Below, in pieces: positions 20,912-32,149 of a DNA stretch of 39,608 nt. The notes beneath the pieces were generated by a model, which was not told the origin of the DNA, ran no database searches, and saw only the letters and a list, made by a program, of their open reading frames with translations. The position numbers and the translations under genes are program-made. Numbering within the stretch: position 1 is the first letter of the stretch; every line of letters starts with the position of its first letter. The DNA lies in NCBI GenBank assembly GCA_029265435.1, contig JAJUJH010000007.1, forward strand, positions 1-39,608. Reading direction: 5' to 3'. This stretch comes from Clostridiales bacterium (GTDB lineage Bacteria > Bacillota > Clostridia > Christensenellales > SZUA-584).

Positions 20912-22449
20912 AGATAAAGTTTTTAAAGAAGCTGACGGGCAAAGTATTTCACAGCATACGGACGCGTATGATCTCCATTTATGTGCTGACGATGATACTC
21001 ATGAGCATCACGAGCGTCTTTATTTTGGTGATCTCCGGCAACCTGATCAACAAGATGGACGAAATGTTTTCCGTCAATGTTCAGATCGAAGAATTTCTTG
21101 AGACGATGCAAACGGTTGATAATCACCTTGCGAATTATCTGAGTACCGACGATTCGGACAGCCTTCTCGGCTTTTATAAGACCAGAGACGTTTTTCACGA
21201 CCAGACGCGCGCCATGTTCGATCCGGAAAAGGGCGTTTTCGACCAGGACGATCTGATATTCAGAGACATTGCCAAGATGGTGGAGTCGTATATCACGGTA
21301 ACGGACGAAGCGGTGGAAAACAAGCGTTTGGGAAACGCCGACGCTTATATTGAAAAATACTCGAATGCCGTAAAGATTGAGGGATATATCAAATCATATG
21401 CGAACCGTCTCAATCTCAACAAGGTTCGTATGAACACCATGCAATATCTCGGCATGGCGGATGATCTTAAAAACCTGGGACTCACAAACATCATACTGAT
21501 CGTATCCATCATCGTATTGAATATTATCATTATCACAAACATGACGTACAAAATGACGCATCCGATCATCAAGCTGGCGTCGTCGGCGGAAGAAATATCG
21601 ACGGGCAATTTCGATATTGAAGATATTCATGTGGCGTCCAAAGACGAAATCAGCATCATGGCGAATGCGTTCAACGCGATGAAGCACAGCATCAAGGATT
21701 ATATCGGAGAGCTTCACGATAAAGCGGATACCGAATCGCAGCTGCTGGAACAGCAAATCGAAAATCTGAAGATACAGTCGCTGCTTGTTGACGCGGAAAT
21801 CAAGGCCCTCCAAATGCAGATCAATCCGCATTTTCTGTTCAACACGCTCAATGCGGGAATGCAGCTTGCAATGCTCGAAGGCGCCGAGAGAACATCGGGC
21901 TTTCTTGACGATATCGCAAAGATGTTCCGTTATAATGTGAAAAGCTTGAACCGGAAAGTCAAGCTCAAGGAGGAAATCGATTCGATACGCGCCTACAGCA
22001 ATTTGATTTATGTTCGTTTCGGCGACACAATCAAGTTCAATTACGATATCGATATGAGCGTGCTCGATATCGATGTGCCGCCGCTCATCATTCAGCCGCT
22101 TGTGGAAAACGCAACGATTCACGGCATCGGAAATTTGGAGCGCGGCGGCACGATCAATATCATAATCGAGAGCGATGAGAACTATGCCCGCATCATTATC
22201 GAGGATGACGGGATTGGGATGAGCGAGGAGACGAGGCAGAGAATACTCAACTGTGAAGTGTTTGAAAACGAAAAATCCGGGCATACGACAGGAATCGGCA
22301 TTGCCAACGTGGTGCAGCGGCTGCGTCTGTTCTTCGGAATTGAGGATGTGATAGAAATTACGAGCAGCCCGGGCAAAGGAACAAGGATCGAGCTGAAGAT
22401 TCCGCTGTATACAAAATACCCGTATCCGTTCGGAGAGGAGAAAAAATAG
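20908..22449 (+). CDS. LytS/YesM-type sensor histidine kinase
   Basis: HAMP region and His_kinase motif LQMQINPHFLFNTLNAGMQLA; HATPase PLVENATIHGI, DDGIGMS, GIGIANVVQRL. Confidence 0.93.
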   Translation: MKIKFLKKLTGKVFHSIRTRMISIYVLTMILMSITSVFILVISGNLINKMDEMFSVNVQIEEFLETMQTVDNHLANYLSTDDSDSLLGFYKTRDVFHDQTRAMFDPEKGVFDQDDLIFRDIAKMVESYITVTDEAVENKRLGNADAYIEKYSNAVKIEGYIKSYANRLNLNKVRMNTMQYLGMADDLKNLGLTNIILIVSIIVLNIIIITNMTYKMTHPIIKLASSAEEISTGNFDIEDIHVASKDEISIMANAFNAMKHSIKDYIGELHDKADTESQLLEQQIENLKIQSLLVDAEIKALQMQINPHFLFNTLNAGMQLAMLEGAERTSGFLDDIAKMFRYNVKSLNRKVKLKEEIDSIRAYSNLIYVRFGDTIKFNYDIDMSVLDIDVPPLIIQPLVENATIHGIGNLERGGTINIIIESDENYARIIIEDDGIGMSEETRQRILNCEVFENEKSGHTTGIGIANVVQRLRLFFGIEDVIEITSSPGKGTRIELKIPLYTKYPYPFGEEKK

Positions 22450-22450
22450 A

Positions 22451-24022
22451 ATGTACAGCCTGATGGTTTTCGACGATGAGCAGATTGTGATTGAGTCGGT
22501 CAAGCATATTGTTGACAATGAATTTGCCAATATTCGGGTTACGCAAACGGCAAGATCGGGCCGGGAAGCCATTGAGAAGGTCCGCATGGAGCGTCCGGAT
22601 ATCATATTGACGGACATTCGCATGCCGGGTATCAACGGCCTTGAGGCTGTCAAGGAGATCAAGAAAATCCATCACAACATCAAATTCATTATTATGTCGG
22701 TGTATGAGTATTTCGAATTCGCGCAGCAGGCCGTGGAGCTTGGCGCGTGCGAATATCTGACAAAGCCGGTGAACAGAGCCAGACTTGTGGAAACGCTTGA
22801 GCGCATCACGCGTGAGCTGGACGAGGAACGGCGCAAATTCGATCAGGAGCTTGAGACCAAAGAGAAGCTGGATAAAATGCTCTCCGTGCTTGAGCACAGC
22901 TTTATATATTCGCTGCTGCTGTCCCGGGAAGCGGATATCGGACGGTATAAGGAGCTCTTTGATATTCAATGCGAAACGGGCTACATTTTTATTCTGACGT
23001 TTGGAGAGCGGCCGCTCGAAGAGCAGGAGGTGGCTCTTGGCGACAGCGTTCAGAACCAGAAATTTTATACGTTCTTCCGCGACTGCCTCAAATATAAAAG
23101 CAAATGCATCGTGGGACCGGTCATGCTGGACCGCGTTGTCGTATATGTGGCACAGAACGCCGATGACGAATATACGCAGCGCGTGGAGGCCATTTCATAT
23201 ATTGAAAGCATTGTCCAGAAGGTCGAACACAAATACAACATGAAATTCAAAGTGGGGATCGGCAAGATTCATCACGACAGGGATATACTGATTTCCTACC
23301 AGGAAGCGCTCAAAGCGCTGAACCATACGGAGGGTCAGAAAATTATTCATATCGACGATATCGCGCCGAATATCTCAAATATGGGTTTTGAAATGTTTGC
23401 GGAAGAAAACAGGCTTATCAAAGCCATCGAAAAAGGAGATCCGCAGCTTTGTCTGTCCATTTTGACGGATATGTTCGGCAAATATGATAATATTATGGGC
23501 CAAGAAGGAGTTCGCAACAGGTTTATCGAATTAGTCATAGTTGCACACCGGTTGGCGATCGAAAACGGCGTGGAAAACGATATTGAGTATTCCGGGTATT
23601 TGACGCAGCTTCTTAGCTGCACATCCACAATCGAATTTGAACAAATGCTGATTGAAAAAATCAGCGGGATTGCGCGCAGAATCAGCCGTTCAAAAGAAAA
23701 GACGATCGGATACATTGTCGATAAAGCCAATAAGATTATCAACGAGCGCTTCAGTCAGGAATTAACGCTCGACGATATTTCAAAAGAGCTGTACATCAGT
23801 CCGCAGTATTTCAGCAGGCTCTATAAACAGGAAATGGGCGTCAATTTTATTGAAAAGCTGACGGCTGTCCGCATGGAAAACGCGAAGAAACTGATGAAGA
23901 ACAGTGAATTGTCGATCAAGGAGATATGTTATTTGTCGGGCTACAGCGATCCCAATTATTTCAGCAGGCTTTTCAAAAAATACGAAGGCATTTCCCCATC
24001 AACCTACCAAAGGCAAATTTGA
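22451..24022 (+). CDS. YesN-type response regulator (REC + AraC HTH)
   Basis: DIILTDIRMPGINGLEAVKEI receiver; C-terminal IKEICYLSGYSDPNYFSRLFKKYEGISPSTYQRQI. Confidence 0.93.
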   Translation: MYSLMVFDDEQIVIESVKHIVDNEFANIRVTQTARSGREAIEKVRMERPDIILTDIRMPGINGLEAVKEIKKIHHNIKFIIMSVYEYFEFAQQAVELGACEYLTKPVNRARLVETLERITRELDEERRKFDQELETKEKLDKMLSVLEHSFIYSLLLSREADIGRYKELFDIQCETGYIFILTFGERPLEEQEVALGDSVQNQKFYTFFRDCLKYKSKCIVGPVMLDRVVVYVAQNADDEYTQRVEAISYIESIVQKVEHKYNMKFKVGIGKIHHDRDILISYQEALKALNHTEGQKIIHIDDIAPNISNMGFEMFAEENRLIKAIEKGDPQLCLSILTDMFGKYDNIMGQEGVRNRFIELVIVAHRLAIENGVENDIEYSGYLTQLLSCTSTIEFEQMLIEKISGIARRISRSKEKTIGYIVDKANKIINERFSQELTLDDISKELYISPQYFSRLYKQEMGVNFIEKLTAVRMENAKKLMKNSELSIKEICYLSGYSDPNYFSRLFKKYEGISPSTYQRQI

Positions 24023-24033
24023 GGGAGGTTTGT

Positions 24034-25074
24034 ATGAAAAAAAGCATACTGATACCGCTTATCCTGTTTTCTTTGCTGCTGTCCGGGTGCCAGGCAGCGC
24101 ATACTTATAAGAATGACGACGGCGTCATCAAAATCGGTTTTATGACGGATACGATGACTGTGGAAAGATGGGCTTTTGACCGCGACATTTTCGTGAAGAA
24201 GGCGGAAGAGCTCGGAGCGGAAGTGGTTGTGCAAAACGGCTATGAAGACAGTGAACGGCAGAAGCAGATCGCCATGGAGATGATCGATCAGGGGGTTGAT
24301 GTGCTTGCGATTGTCGCATACGACAAAGACTCGCTTTCGGAGGTCGTGAAGTATGCGCAAAGCCAGAACGTGAAATTTATCGCTTACGACAGGCTGATCA
24401 AAAACGCGAATGTGGATTTGTATATATCGTTTGACAATTACGCGGTGGGGCATTTAATGGCGCAGAAAGCGGTGGAGAGCGTGCCGAGCGGCAATTACCT
24501 GATTCTCAACGGCCCCAAAACGGACAACAATGTTTTTATGATAAACAGCGCATGCTACGAGGTGCTCAATCCGTATATTAACGCCGGAAGCATCAATATT
24601 GTGGGAGAGACGTATATCGACGCGTGGCGCGACGAAGTGGCTTACGAATATGTGAGCCAGAAAATCAGCGAAGGCGTTCATATCGACGCGATTATCGCGG
24701 GCGACGACAGGCTTGCGGAAGGCGCGATCAACGCGCTCAGCGAAAACAGGCTGGCCGGCAGCGTTTATGTGACCGGTCAGGACGCAGAGCTTGGCGCATG
24801 CCAGCGCATTGTGGAAGGAACTCAGCAGATGACGGTCTATAAGCCCATTAGCGTATTGGCTGAGGGCGCGGCGGAGATCGCCGTAAAAATGGCGCAGGGC
24901 GAGGGATTGAAAAATGCGGAAACGATAAACGACGGGACATACGACGTGCCGTATATCGTATATGAACCTACGCCTGTGACCGCCGATAACATCGCGGACG
25001 TGATCATAAAGGACGGATTTTATACGGTCGAACAGGTATACCAGAACGTACCGAAAAACGAATGGCCTCGCTGA
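24034..25074 (+). CDS. Second xylose/monosaccharide-binding lipoprotein (XylF/ChvE-like)
   Basis: Lipobox LLSGCQAA; GFMTDTMTVERWAFDRDIFVKKAEELGAEV...IAYDRLIKNANVDLYISFDNYAVG; RBS gagggagg. Confidence 0.87.
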   Translation: MKKSILIPLILFSLLLSGCQAAHTYKNDDGVIKIGFMTDTMTVERWAFDRDIFVKKAEELGAEVVVQNGYEDSERQKQIAMEMIDQGVDVLAIVAYDKDSLSEVVKYAQSQNVKFIAYDRLIKNANVDLYISFDNYAVGHLMAQKAVESVPSGNYLILNGPKTDNNVFMINSACYEVLNPYINAGSINIVGETYIDAWRDEVAYEYVSQKISEGVHIDAIIAGDDRLAEGAINALSENRLAGSVYVTGQDAELGACQRIVEGTQQMTVYKPISVLAEGAAEIAVKMAQGEGLKNAETINDGTYDVPYIVYEPTPVTADNIADVIIKDGFYTVEQVYQNVPKNEWPR

Positions 25075-25100
25075 AAATAAGCAAGCGCAAAACGTCCTTC

Positions 25101-25123
25101 GGCCCTTTCTATGCGGAAGGGCT
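25101..25123. repeat. Left copy of locus-specific terminator hairpin
   Basis: GGCCCTTTCTATGCGGAAGGGCT; repeated at 25276 with one mismatch. Confidence 0.85.
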
Positions 25124-25275
25124 CAGCTTGTCGAAAAACCTTTCGGTTTTCCGACAGTTTTTCGGTTTTGCTTGTTCCTCGCAAGCTCGAAACGGCGCAA
25201 AACCGCAAGGTGTGGGCGGCGCGGGCAAAGCCCGTCTTGCCTACGAATGATATTTCTAGCTTTATTGACAGTCTG
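25124..25275 (+). repeat. Copy 2 of ~150-nt dispersed repeat element
   Basis: cagcttgtcgaaaaacctttcgg...tttattgacagtctgg, matches 14741-14892. Confidence 0.85.
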
Positions 25276-25302
25276 GGCCCTTTCTATACGGAAGGGCTTT
25301 TT
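25276..25302 (+). terminator. Right copy of terminator hairpin with T-tract
   Basis: GGCCCTTTCTATACGGAAGGGCTTTTTT. Confidence 0.85.
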
Positions 25303-25446
25303 TAGTTTGGCCTGAATGGCCCGGAAAAATAAACAGAAAAAATAAAAAAACGAACACAAAGGGTAAAATATCAAACGTGAAGCATTGTGATAAGGATAAA
25401 GCTATTGTATCATGAAATAAAGCAAAAACAGATTGAGGGAGGCAGT

Positions 25447-27042
25447 ATGGATACACAAACCATCAGGAACGCGCTGGCAGACGGCGGCACATATCTTGGC
25501 ATAGAGCTTGGCTCCACGCGCATTAAAGCCGTTCTGATCGACCGGTCGCATAATCAAATCGCGTCGGGCGGGCATACGTGGGAAAACCGTTACGAAGACG
25601 GGAAATGGACATACTCTCTGGACGATATTTGGACGGGCATCCGCGATTGTTTTGCGCAGCTGCTGCAGGATGTGAACGATAAATACGGCGTGAAGCTGGA
25701 ACGCGTGGGCGCGATGGGCGTGTCTGCGATGATGCACGGCTATATGCCGTTTGGCAAAAACGACGAACTGCTTGTTCCTTTCCGTACATGGCGCAACACG
25801 ATAACGGGCGAGGCTTCGGAAAAGCTGACGAAGCTGTTCGGCTTCAATATTCCGCAGCGTTGGAGCGTTGCGCATCTGTATCAGGCCATACTCAATAAAG
25901 AGCCGCATGTGTGCGATATCCGTTTTTTGACGACGCTGGCGGGATATGTCCACTGGCAGCTTACGGGTGAGAAGGTGCTCGGCATCGGAGACGCCTCCGG
26001 CATGTTCCCGATAGACGACGCCACGCGCCATTATGACAAAAGGATGATGGCGCAGTTCGACGAGCTGACGGCGCAATTCGACTGGAAAATTGCCGGCATA
26101 CTGCCGGGCATACTGCCCGCAGGTGCGAATGCCGGCGTATTAACGGAAAAAGGCGCCAGACTGCTTGACCCGACGGGAACGCTCAAAGCGGGCGTACCGA
26201 TGTGTCCGCCCGAAGGCGACGCGGGCACGGGCATGGTGGCAACAAACAGCGTGCGTCCTCGTACCGGCAATATCAGCGCGGGAACCAGCGTGTTTGCGAT
26301 GATCGTGCTTGAAAAAGCGCTGAAACAGGTGCATGCCGAAGTGGATATGGTGACCACTCCGTCTGGAGACCCGGTCGCGATGGTGCATTGCAACAACTGT
26401 CTTGGCGATTTGGATGCCTGGGTGAGGCTGCTCGGTGAAGCGGGGAAGCTTCTGGGCGCGCAATTCGATACGAAAACATTGTACAGCAAGCTGCTCAATC
26501 ATGCGTTTGACGGCGGTGCGGACTGCGGCGGCCTGCTCTCGTACAACTATATTTCGGGCGAGCATGTAACGGGGTTTGAGGAAGGGCGTCCGCTGTTCAT
26601 GCGCACGCCGGACGCGGCGTTCACGCTCGCGAATTTTATGAGGACACACCTTTATTCTTCACTCGCGTCGCTCAAGATCGGCATGAAAATACTGCTTGAG
26701 GACGAAGGCGCGGCTCTGGATTCCATCACCGGCCACGGCGGGTTTTTCAAGGACGCGAACGTTGGGCTTCGCATCATGGCGGCGGCTATGGGGGCGCCTG
26801 TGACCGTGATGTCGACAGCGGGCGAAGGCGGGCCATGGGGCATGGCTGTGCTGGCGGCCTACATGATGAACAAGCAGGATCAAACGCTGCCGGATTATTT
26901 GAGCGACGGCGTATTTGCGGACAGCCAATCGACCACGGCAGACCCGATTCCGGAGGATATCGCCGGATACAAGGCGTTTCATGAGAAGTACGAGGCGGGG
27001 CTTTGTGCGGAGCGCAAAGCAGTCGAAGTCTTTCGGTTTTGA
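25447..27042 (+). CDS. FGGY-family carbohydrate kinase, likely ribulokinase role in the arabinose operon
   Basis: [46 protein letters not shown] 25447 follows a gagggagg RBS; adjacent to araA and araD. Confidence 0.82.
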   Translation: MDTQTIRNALADGGTYLGIELGSTRIKAVLIDRSHNQIASGGHTWENRYEDGKWTYSLDDIWTGIRDCFAQLLQDVNDKYGVKLERVGAMGVSAMMHGYMPFGKNDELLVPFRTWRNTITGEASEKLTKLFGFNIPQRWSVAHLYQAILNKEPHVCDIRFLTTLAGYVHWQLTGEKVLGIGDASGMFPIDDATRHYDKRMMAQFDELTAQFDWKIAGILPGILPAGANAGVLTEKGARLLDPTGTLKAGVPMCPPEGDAGTGMVATNSVRPRTGNISAGTSVFAMIVLEKALKQVHAEVDMVTTPSGDPVAMVHCNNCLGDLDAWVRLLGEAGKLLGAQFDTKTLYSKLLNHAFDGGADCGGLLSYNYISGEHVTGFEEGRPLFMRTPDAAFTLANFMRTHLYSSLASLKIGMKILLEDEGAALDSITGHGGFFKDANVGLRIMAAAMGAPVTVMSTAGEGGPWGMAVLAAYMMNKQDQTLPDYLSDGVFADSQSTTADPIPEDIAGYKAFHEKYEAGLCAERKAVEVFRF

Positions 27043-27078
27043 AATACAACACGATACTTTTAAAGAGGAGACGGACAT

Positions 27079-28539
27079 ATGGCAAATAAGTTCTGGTTTG
27101 TGGTAGGGTCGCAGCACCTGTACGGCCCTGAAGTATTGAAGGAGGTTGCCGCCCACGCGCGGACGATGGCGGACGGTTTCAACGCGGACGGCAGCATACC
27201 GTTCGAAGTGGTGTTTAAAGGCGTCGTCACGACACCCGATGAGATCAAAGAGGTGTGCGTGGCCGCCAATGCCGACGGCGGCTGTGCCGGCGTCATCACG
27301 TGGATGCATACCTTCTCGCCGAGCAAGATGTGGATAGGCGGCCTGACGCTGCTCAACAAACCATACCTGCATATCAATACGCAGTTCAACAGGAATCTGC
27401 CGTTTGATACCATTGATATGGACTTTATGAATACGAATCAGTCGGCGCACGGCGACAGGGAGCACGGGTTTATCACCGCACGGCTTCGCATGAAGCGCAA
27501 GGTCATATGCGGCTATTGGGAAGACGCCGCGTTCAGGAGCCGGATCGGCGGCTGGATGAGAAGCGCTGTCGGCGCGATGGCGAGCAGAAATCTCAAGGTG
27601 TTGCGTCTTGGCGACAATATGCGGTATGTGGCGGTCACCGAGGGCGACAAAGTGCAGGCTGAGAAGGACCTTGGCTGGAGCGTCAACACATACGGCGTGG
27701 GCGCGCTTGTGGAGCTGGTCAATCAGGTGACGGATGCGCAGGTTGATGCAAAGGTGGCGGAATACACGAGCCGGTACGAGGTGAAGACGGACAATATGGC
27801 CGCCGTGAAATATCAGGCGAAGCTTGAAATCGCACTGGAGCAGATGCTCAAAAGCGGCGGCTTCAGCGCGTATACGGACAGCTTTGAAGATCTCTACGGC
27901 CTTGAACAGCTGCCGGGCCTTGCGTCTCAGAACCTTATGGGCAAAGGCTACGGTTTCGGCGCAGAGGGCGACTGGAAGCAGGCGGCGCTTCAGGCTGTGA
28001 TCGGCGCGATGTCTGAGGGGCTGACGAAGGGCTATTCGTTCATCGAGGATTATACATATCACTTTGAAAGCGGCAACGAAGCGGTGCTGGGCGCTCATAT
28101 GCTTGAGATATCGCCCGCGATCGCGAAGGAGAAGCCCGTCATCGAAGTGCATCCGCTGGGCATAGGCGGCAAAGCCGATCCCGCGCGTCTTGTGTTTGAA
28201 GGCAAAGAGGGCGACGCGATACTCGTGACGCTGGTAGATATGGGCGGCCGGTTCCGAATGATTGCGCACGACGTAAAAGCGATATCGCCGATGCGCAAGA
28301 TGCCGAAGCTGCCGGTTGCCAGCGTGATGTGGCGGCCGATGCCGGATATGGTGACGGGCAACGAGGCATGGATACGAAGCGGCGGCACACATCACAGCGT
28401 AATCTCTTACGACTTGACCGCCGAGCACATGGCGGACTTTGCGGAGATCATGGGTATCGAGTTTGTGCACATTGGCAAGAACACAACGATTGAGGACCTG
28501 AAAATGAAACTCGCTTTGGGCGACATAATTTGGAGATAA
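27079..28539 (+). CDS. araA: L-arabinose isomerase
   Basis: [67 protein letters not shown]. Confidence 0.97.
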   Translation: MANKFWFVVGSQHLYGPEVLKEVAAHARTMADGFNADGSIPFEVVFKGVVTTPDEIKEVCVAANADGGCAGVITWMHTFSPSKMWIGGLTLLNKPYLHINTQFNRNLPFDTIDMDFMNTNQSAHGDREHGFITARLRMKRKVICGYWEDAAFRSRIGGWMRSAVGAMASRNLKVLRLGDNMRYVAVTEGDKVQAEKDLGWSVNTYGVGALVELVNQVTDAQVDAKVAEYTSRYEVKTDNMAAVKYQAKLEIALEQMLKSGGFSAYTDSFEDLYGLEQLPGLASQNLMGKGYGFGAEGDWKQAALQAVIGAMSEGLTKGYSFIEDYTYHFESGNEAVLGAHMLEISPAIAKEKPVIEVHPLGIGGKADPARLVFEGKEGDAILVTLVDMGGRFRMIAHDVKAISPMRKMPKLPVASVMWRPMPDMVTGNEAWIRSGGTHHSVISYDLTAEHMADFAEIMGIEFVHIGKNTTIEDLKMKLALGDIIWR

Positions 28540-28540
28540 T

Positions 28541-29233
28541 ATGCTGGAAACATTGAAAAAGGAAGTGCTCGAAGCGAATCTGAGCCTTGTGAAATACGGC
28601 CTGGTGCTTCTGACGTGGGGCAATGTGAGCGCATACGACGAAGAAACGGGGCTTGTGGTGATCAAACCGAGCGGTGTCAGCTACGATACGATGACCGCAG
28701 ACGATATGGTTGTGGTCGATCTAGAAGGACGCAGAGTCGAGGGAACGCTGAATCCGTCCTCGGATACGCCGACGCACGTGGAGATCTACAAAGCGTTCAA
28801 GGGTGTAAAGGCGGTTGTACACACCCATTCCAAATGGGCGACGAGCTGGGCGCAGGCGAACAAAGACATACCGGCGCTCGGCACCACGCATGCGGACAGT
28901 TTTTACGGGGGCATACCCTGCACGCGGCGCATGACGGACGCGGAGATTCAGGGCGCGTATGAAAAGGAAACGGGCAGCGTGATTATACAGACGTTCAACA
29001 AGCGCGGAATCAATCCGCTTCAGGTGAGCGCCGTTATCGTGGCAAACCACGGGCCGTTCAGCTGGGGAACATCGTGCGCGAAGGCGGTGGAGAATGCGGT
29101 GGTGATGGAATATGTGGCTGAGATGGCGTATATCACAACGGAATTGAATCCGGCTGCCGATATGCAGCAGACGCTTCTCGACAAGCATTTTCTGAGAAAA
29201 CACGGTAAAAACGCCTATTACGGTCAGAAATAA
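28541..29233 (+). CDS. araD: L-ribulose-5-phosphate 4-epimerase
   Basis: [55 protein letters not shown]. Confidence 0.96.
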   Translation: MLETLKKEVLEANLSLVKYGLVLLTWGNVSAYDEETGLVVIKPSGVSYDTMTADDMVVVDLEGRRVEGTLNPSSDTPTHVEIYKAFKGVKAVVHTHSKWATSWAQANKDIPALGTTHADSFYGGIPCTRRMTDAEIQGAYEKETGSVIIQTFNKRGINPLQVSAVIVANHGPFSWGTSCAKAVENAVVMEYVAEMAYITTELNPAADMQQTLLDKHFLRKHGKNAYYGQK

Positions 29234-29404
29234 AAACGGACATGCCGGAACACAACGATTAAGGCGCCGATTTCCTCCCGGCGTCTTTTCGTTATGGCAA
29301 AAATAGTGAGAAAAATCGCCAAAAATCAAAAAAACGTCAGCTTTCGCTTTATTTCCACGCATCCTTTTGATAGTATATATAATAAATAAGAAAGGACATT
29401 GCTT

Positions 29405-30673
29405 ATGAAAAGAGCCGCACGCCGTATCAATGGCTTAACAAAAAGCCTTGAGAAAAAGAGCCTTTTTGTGATGGTTCTGCTTGGTATCGTTCCGCTTGTG
29501 ATTTTTGGCATTGTGGCACTGGCAAGTACTGAAAGTATCGAAACGATTGGCGTTGTATTTGCCGCTGTAACGGGCGTTTCGACGGCAATGGTCTTTTTTT
29601 TCGGCGTGCAATTTGAAAGGTGCGTGGCGGCGCCGATCCGGAGGATAAACGAAACGCTGCGCCTTTATTTAAACGGGCAGCCGATACCAAAAGACCGCTT
29701 GTTGATGAAATCAGGCGATGAGATCGGCGAAATGAGCGAGCTGATCGACCGTCTTCTGGAGTTGCGCGAGGATACCACGCTCCAAAGAACACTGGAACAG
29801 AGGCTCAACGAGCAAAACCGCGAGCTTCAGGAAGCGATGGAAATGCTGAAAAGCACACAGCTTCGAATGATCCAGCAGGAGAGATTGGCGGCGATCGGAC
29901 AGCTGGCGGCCGGTGTGGCGCATGAGATCAACAATCCGCTCGGCTATGTGAGCGGCAATGCGGATATGCTGAGGCTGTATGTGCAAAGATATGAGACCAT
30001 ACTCGCGGAAACGCGCCGGCTGATGCAGGAGAAGCCGGACGATCCGTGCTATGCGCAAATAGATCGGAAATGGCGGGAAAGCAAAATCGATATGGTGATC
30101 GCGGACATGCCCGATCTTTTAAGCGATATTACGGAAGGATTGAAACGCATCGCCGCGATTGTCAACGGACTGAGAGGGTTTTCCAGAAACAATCTTGACG
30201 GAATATGCGCATATGATTTGAACGACGGCATCCACACAACGCTTTTGGTTGCGAACAATGAATTAAAATACCATTGCGATGTGGATCTGAAGCTTGGAGA
30301 TATACCGCTGATTTCCGTCAACGGCGGCCAGATCAATCAGGTGCTGCTCAACGTCATTATTAACGCCGCACACGCGATCCGGGAAAAACATGCCAATAAA
30401 AAAGGTCTGATTACCATTATGACATATACGGAAGATGATAAAGTGGTATGCAGCGTCAGCGATAACGGCTGCGGCATGAGCGAAGAAGTGAAAAACAGGA
30501 TTTTTGAACCGTTTTTTACAACGAAACCGGTGGGGCAAGGGACGGGCCTTGGACTGGGCATTGTTTATGACATTATCTGCAAACAGCACGAAGGCGGCGT
30601 TGATGTCCGGTCAACGCCAGGGGAAGGGACAAGTTTTGTTTTTTCATTGCCGATCAAACGGGGTGCGGAATGA
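29405..30673 (+). CDS. Membrane sensor histidine kinase (HAMP, HisKA, HATPase)
   Basis: RLAAIGQLAAGVAHEINNPLGYVSGNADML; NDGIHTTLLVAN; DNGCGMSEEVKNRIFEPFFTTKPVGQGTGLGLGI. Confidence 0.92.
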   Translation: MKRAARRINGLTKSLEKKSLFVMVLLGIVPLVIFGIVALASTESIETIGVVFAAVTGVSTAMVFFFGVQFERCVAAPIRRINETLRLYLNGQPIPKDRLLMKSGDEIGEMSELIDRLLELREDTTLQRTLEQRLNEQNRELQEAMEMLKSTQLRMIQQERLAAIGQLAAGVAHEINNPLGYVSGNADMLRLYVQRYETILAETRRLMQEKPDDPCYAQIDRKWRESKIDMVIADMPDLLSDITEGLKRIAAIVNGLRGFSRNNLDGICAYDLNDGIHTTLLVANNELKYHCDVDLKLGDIPLISVNGGQINQVLLNVIINAAHAIREKHANKKGLITIMTYTEDDKVVCSVSDNGCGMSEEVKNRIFEPFFTTKPVGQGTGLGLGIVYDIICKQHEGGVDVRSTPGEGTSFVFSLPIKRGAE

Positions 30674-31836
30674 AGAAAATCCTTGTGGTCGATGACGAAA
30701 CGGCGATCCAGAATTCTTTGCGGCGGATTCTTTACAATCTGCAGTATGAGGTTTTTACTGCGGACGACGGTAAAAAAGCGCTTGATATCATGGCGGCCGA
30801 AAAAATCGATTTGGTCATCAGCGACATGAGAATGCCGGGTATCGATGGGTATCAGCTTCTTTCGCGTATCAAAGAGCTGTATCCCAACACCATCCGAATC
30901 ATTTTGAGCGGATATGCCGACGAAAAGCTTGTGATAAAGGCGCTGCTTGAAAACATTGCGCGCACATACCTGTTTAAGCCGTGGGACAATAAGGTGCTTG
31001 CCGATTTGATCCGATACCTGTTCGAGACCGAAAACCTTCTGCAAAGCAGCCTGCTTTCCATCATCAATAACGCCAAAGATCTTCCCACAAGATTGTCAAG
31101 CTATAATTCCATACTCAAACTGATCGACGACGATTCGGAGATTGCGGAGGTGGCGAAAGCGATCAACGAAAACCAGACCATTGCGGGCAAAATCCTGCAT
31201 ATCGCCAATTCGGCGTTTTACGGTTTAAAAACGGGGTCGGTTCTGGAAGCGATCAAATATCTTGGCTTGAAAGCGATCCGCGATGTGGTGACGACGACTC
31301 CGATTATCGATGTATTTAAAGTCACAGGACCGATGTCAAGAATGATGGATATGCAGTGGAACCACGCCTTTTATACCAACAAATCGCTGATTTTAATATA
31401 CGAGAGGTTTTTTCATAAAAAGCTGTCGGAAATTGAAGGCAACGCCGGCTTGCTTCACAATATCGGATGCGCATTTCTAATCAAACACCGCTTTGCCGAC
31501 TATGCCGCGCTGAGCAAACGGTTGGGAAAAGGCCAAAAAAACGGCATCGATATGGAGCGGGATGCGCTTGGGTATACGCATTGCGAGGCGGGCGGACATC
31601 TGCTGAGCTGGTGGGATATACCGTATCCGATCGTAGAGTGCGCGCTGTACCATCATACGCCGTTTGATAAGCGCATTATCAACAAAGAGCTTGTAATGTC
31701 GGTGCATTTGGCGCAGAAATATGCGTGTGATTTTATCGGGGAAACGGCAAGCGATTTCTGTGATGACGTTTATGAAGCCCTTTCAATCGACAAAGAAAAG
31801 CTGGACAAGGCCATAATCGGTTTGCGGGAAGAATAG
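30670..31836 (+). CDS. Response regulator with HDOD output domain
   Basis: ILVVDDETAIQNSLRRIL, DLVISDMRMPGIDGYQLL; HDOD-like IAGKILHIANSAFYGLKTGSVLEAIKYLGLKAIRDVV. Confidence 0.92.
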   Translation: MKKILVVDDETAIQNSLRRILYNLQYEVFTADDGKKALDIMAAEKIDLVISDMRMPGIDGYQLLSRIKELYPNTIRIILSGYADEKLVIKALLENIARTYLFKPWDNKVLADLIRYLFETENLLQSSLLSIINNAKDLPTRLSSYNSILKLIDDDSEIAEVAKAINENQTIAGKILHIANSAFYGLKTGSVLEAIKYLGLKAIRDVVTTTPIIDVFKVTGPMSRMMDMQWNHAFYTNKSLILIYERFFHKKLSEIEGNAGLLHNIGCAFLIKHRFADYAALSKRLGKGQKNGIDMERDALGYTHCEAGGHLLSWWDIPYPIVECALYHHTPFDKRIINKELVMSVHLAQKYACDFIGETASDFCDDVYEALSIDKEKLDKAIIGLREE

Positions 31837-31847
31837 GGGGCTAACGA

Positions 31848-31886
31848 GAGCCGCCAAAGCCGGGACGGGCCTTTTTCCGGCGGCTC
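31848..31886 (+). terminator. Terminator-like hairpin after REC-HDOD gene
   Basis: GAGCCGCC...GGCGGCTC stem. Confidence 0.5.
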
Positions 31887-31946
31887 CCGTTTACCTTTAA
31901 ATATAAACGATATGGCTTAACCGACGCTTAACAAAATAAAGCAAAC

Positions 31947-31989
31947 CAAAAGAGTGCCGCAGTATATCTTATACTGCGGCACTCTTTTT
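31947..31989. terminator. Long bidirectional terminator/palindrome, left boundary of the solo-integrase segment
   Basis: aaaAGAGTGCCGCAGTATA-TCT-TATACTGCGGCACTCTtttt; at least 16-bp perfect arms. Confidence 0.85.
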
Positions 31990-32149
31990 ACCCAAATTGT
32001 AACAACATTTTGAACGAAATGCAAGAGCAAAAGAATTTTTATGTTGAAATTTAATTATATTTGTCGAAAAAAGGCGTGCTCCCATCGCTTTAATAATCAT
32101 ATAATGAGTTTACGTCGTCAAAATAACAGTCAGGAAAGGAGAAATAATC

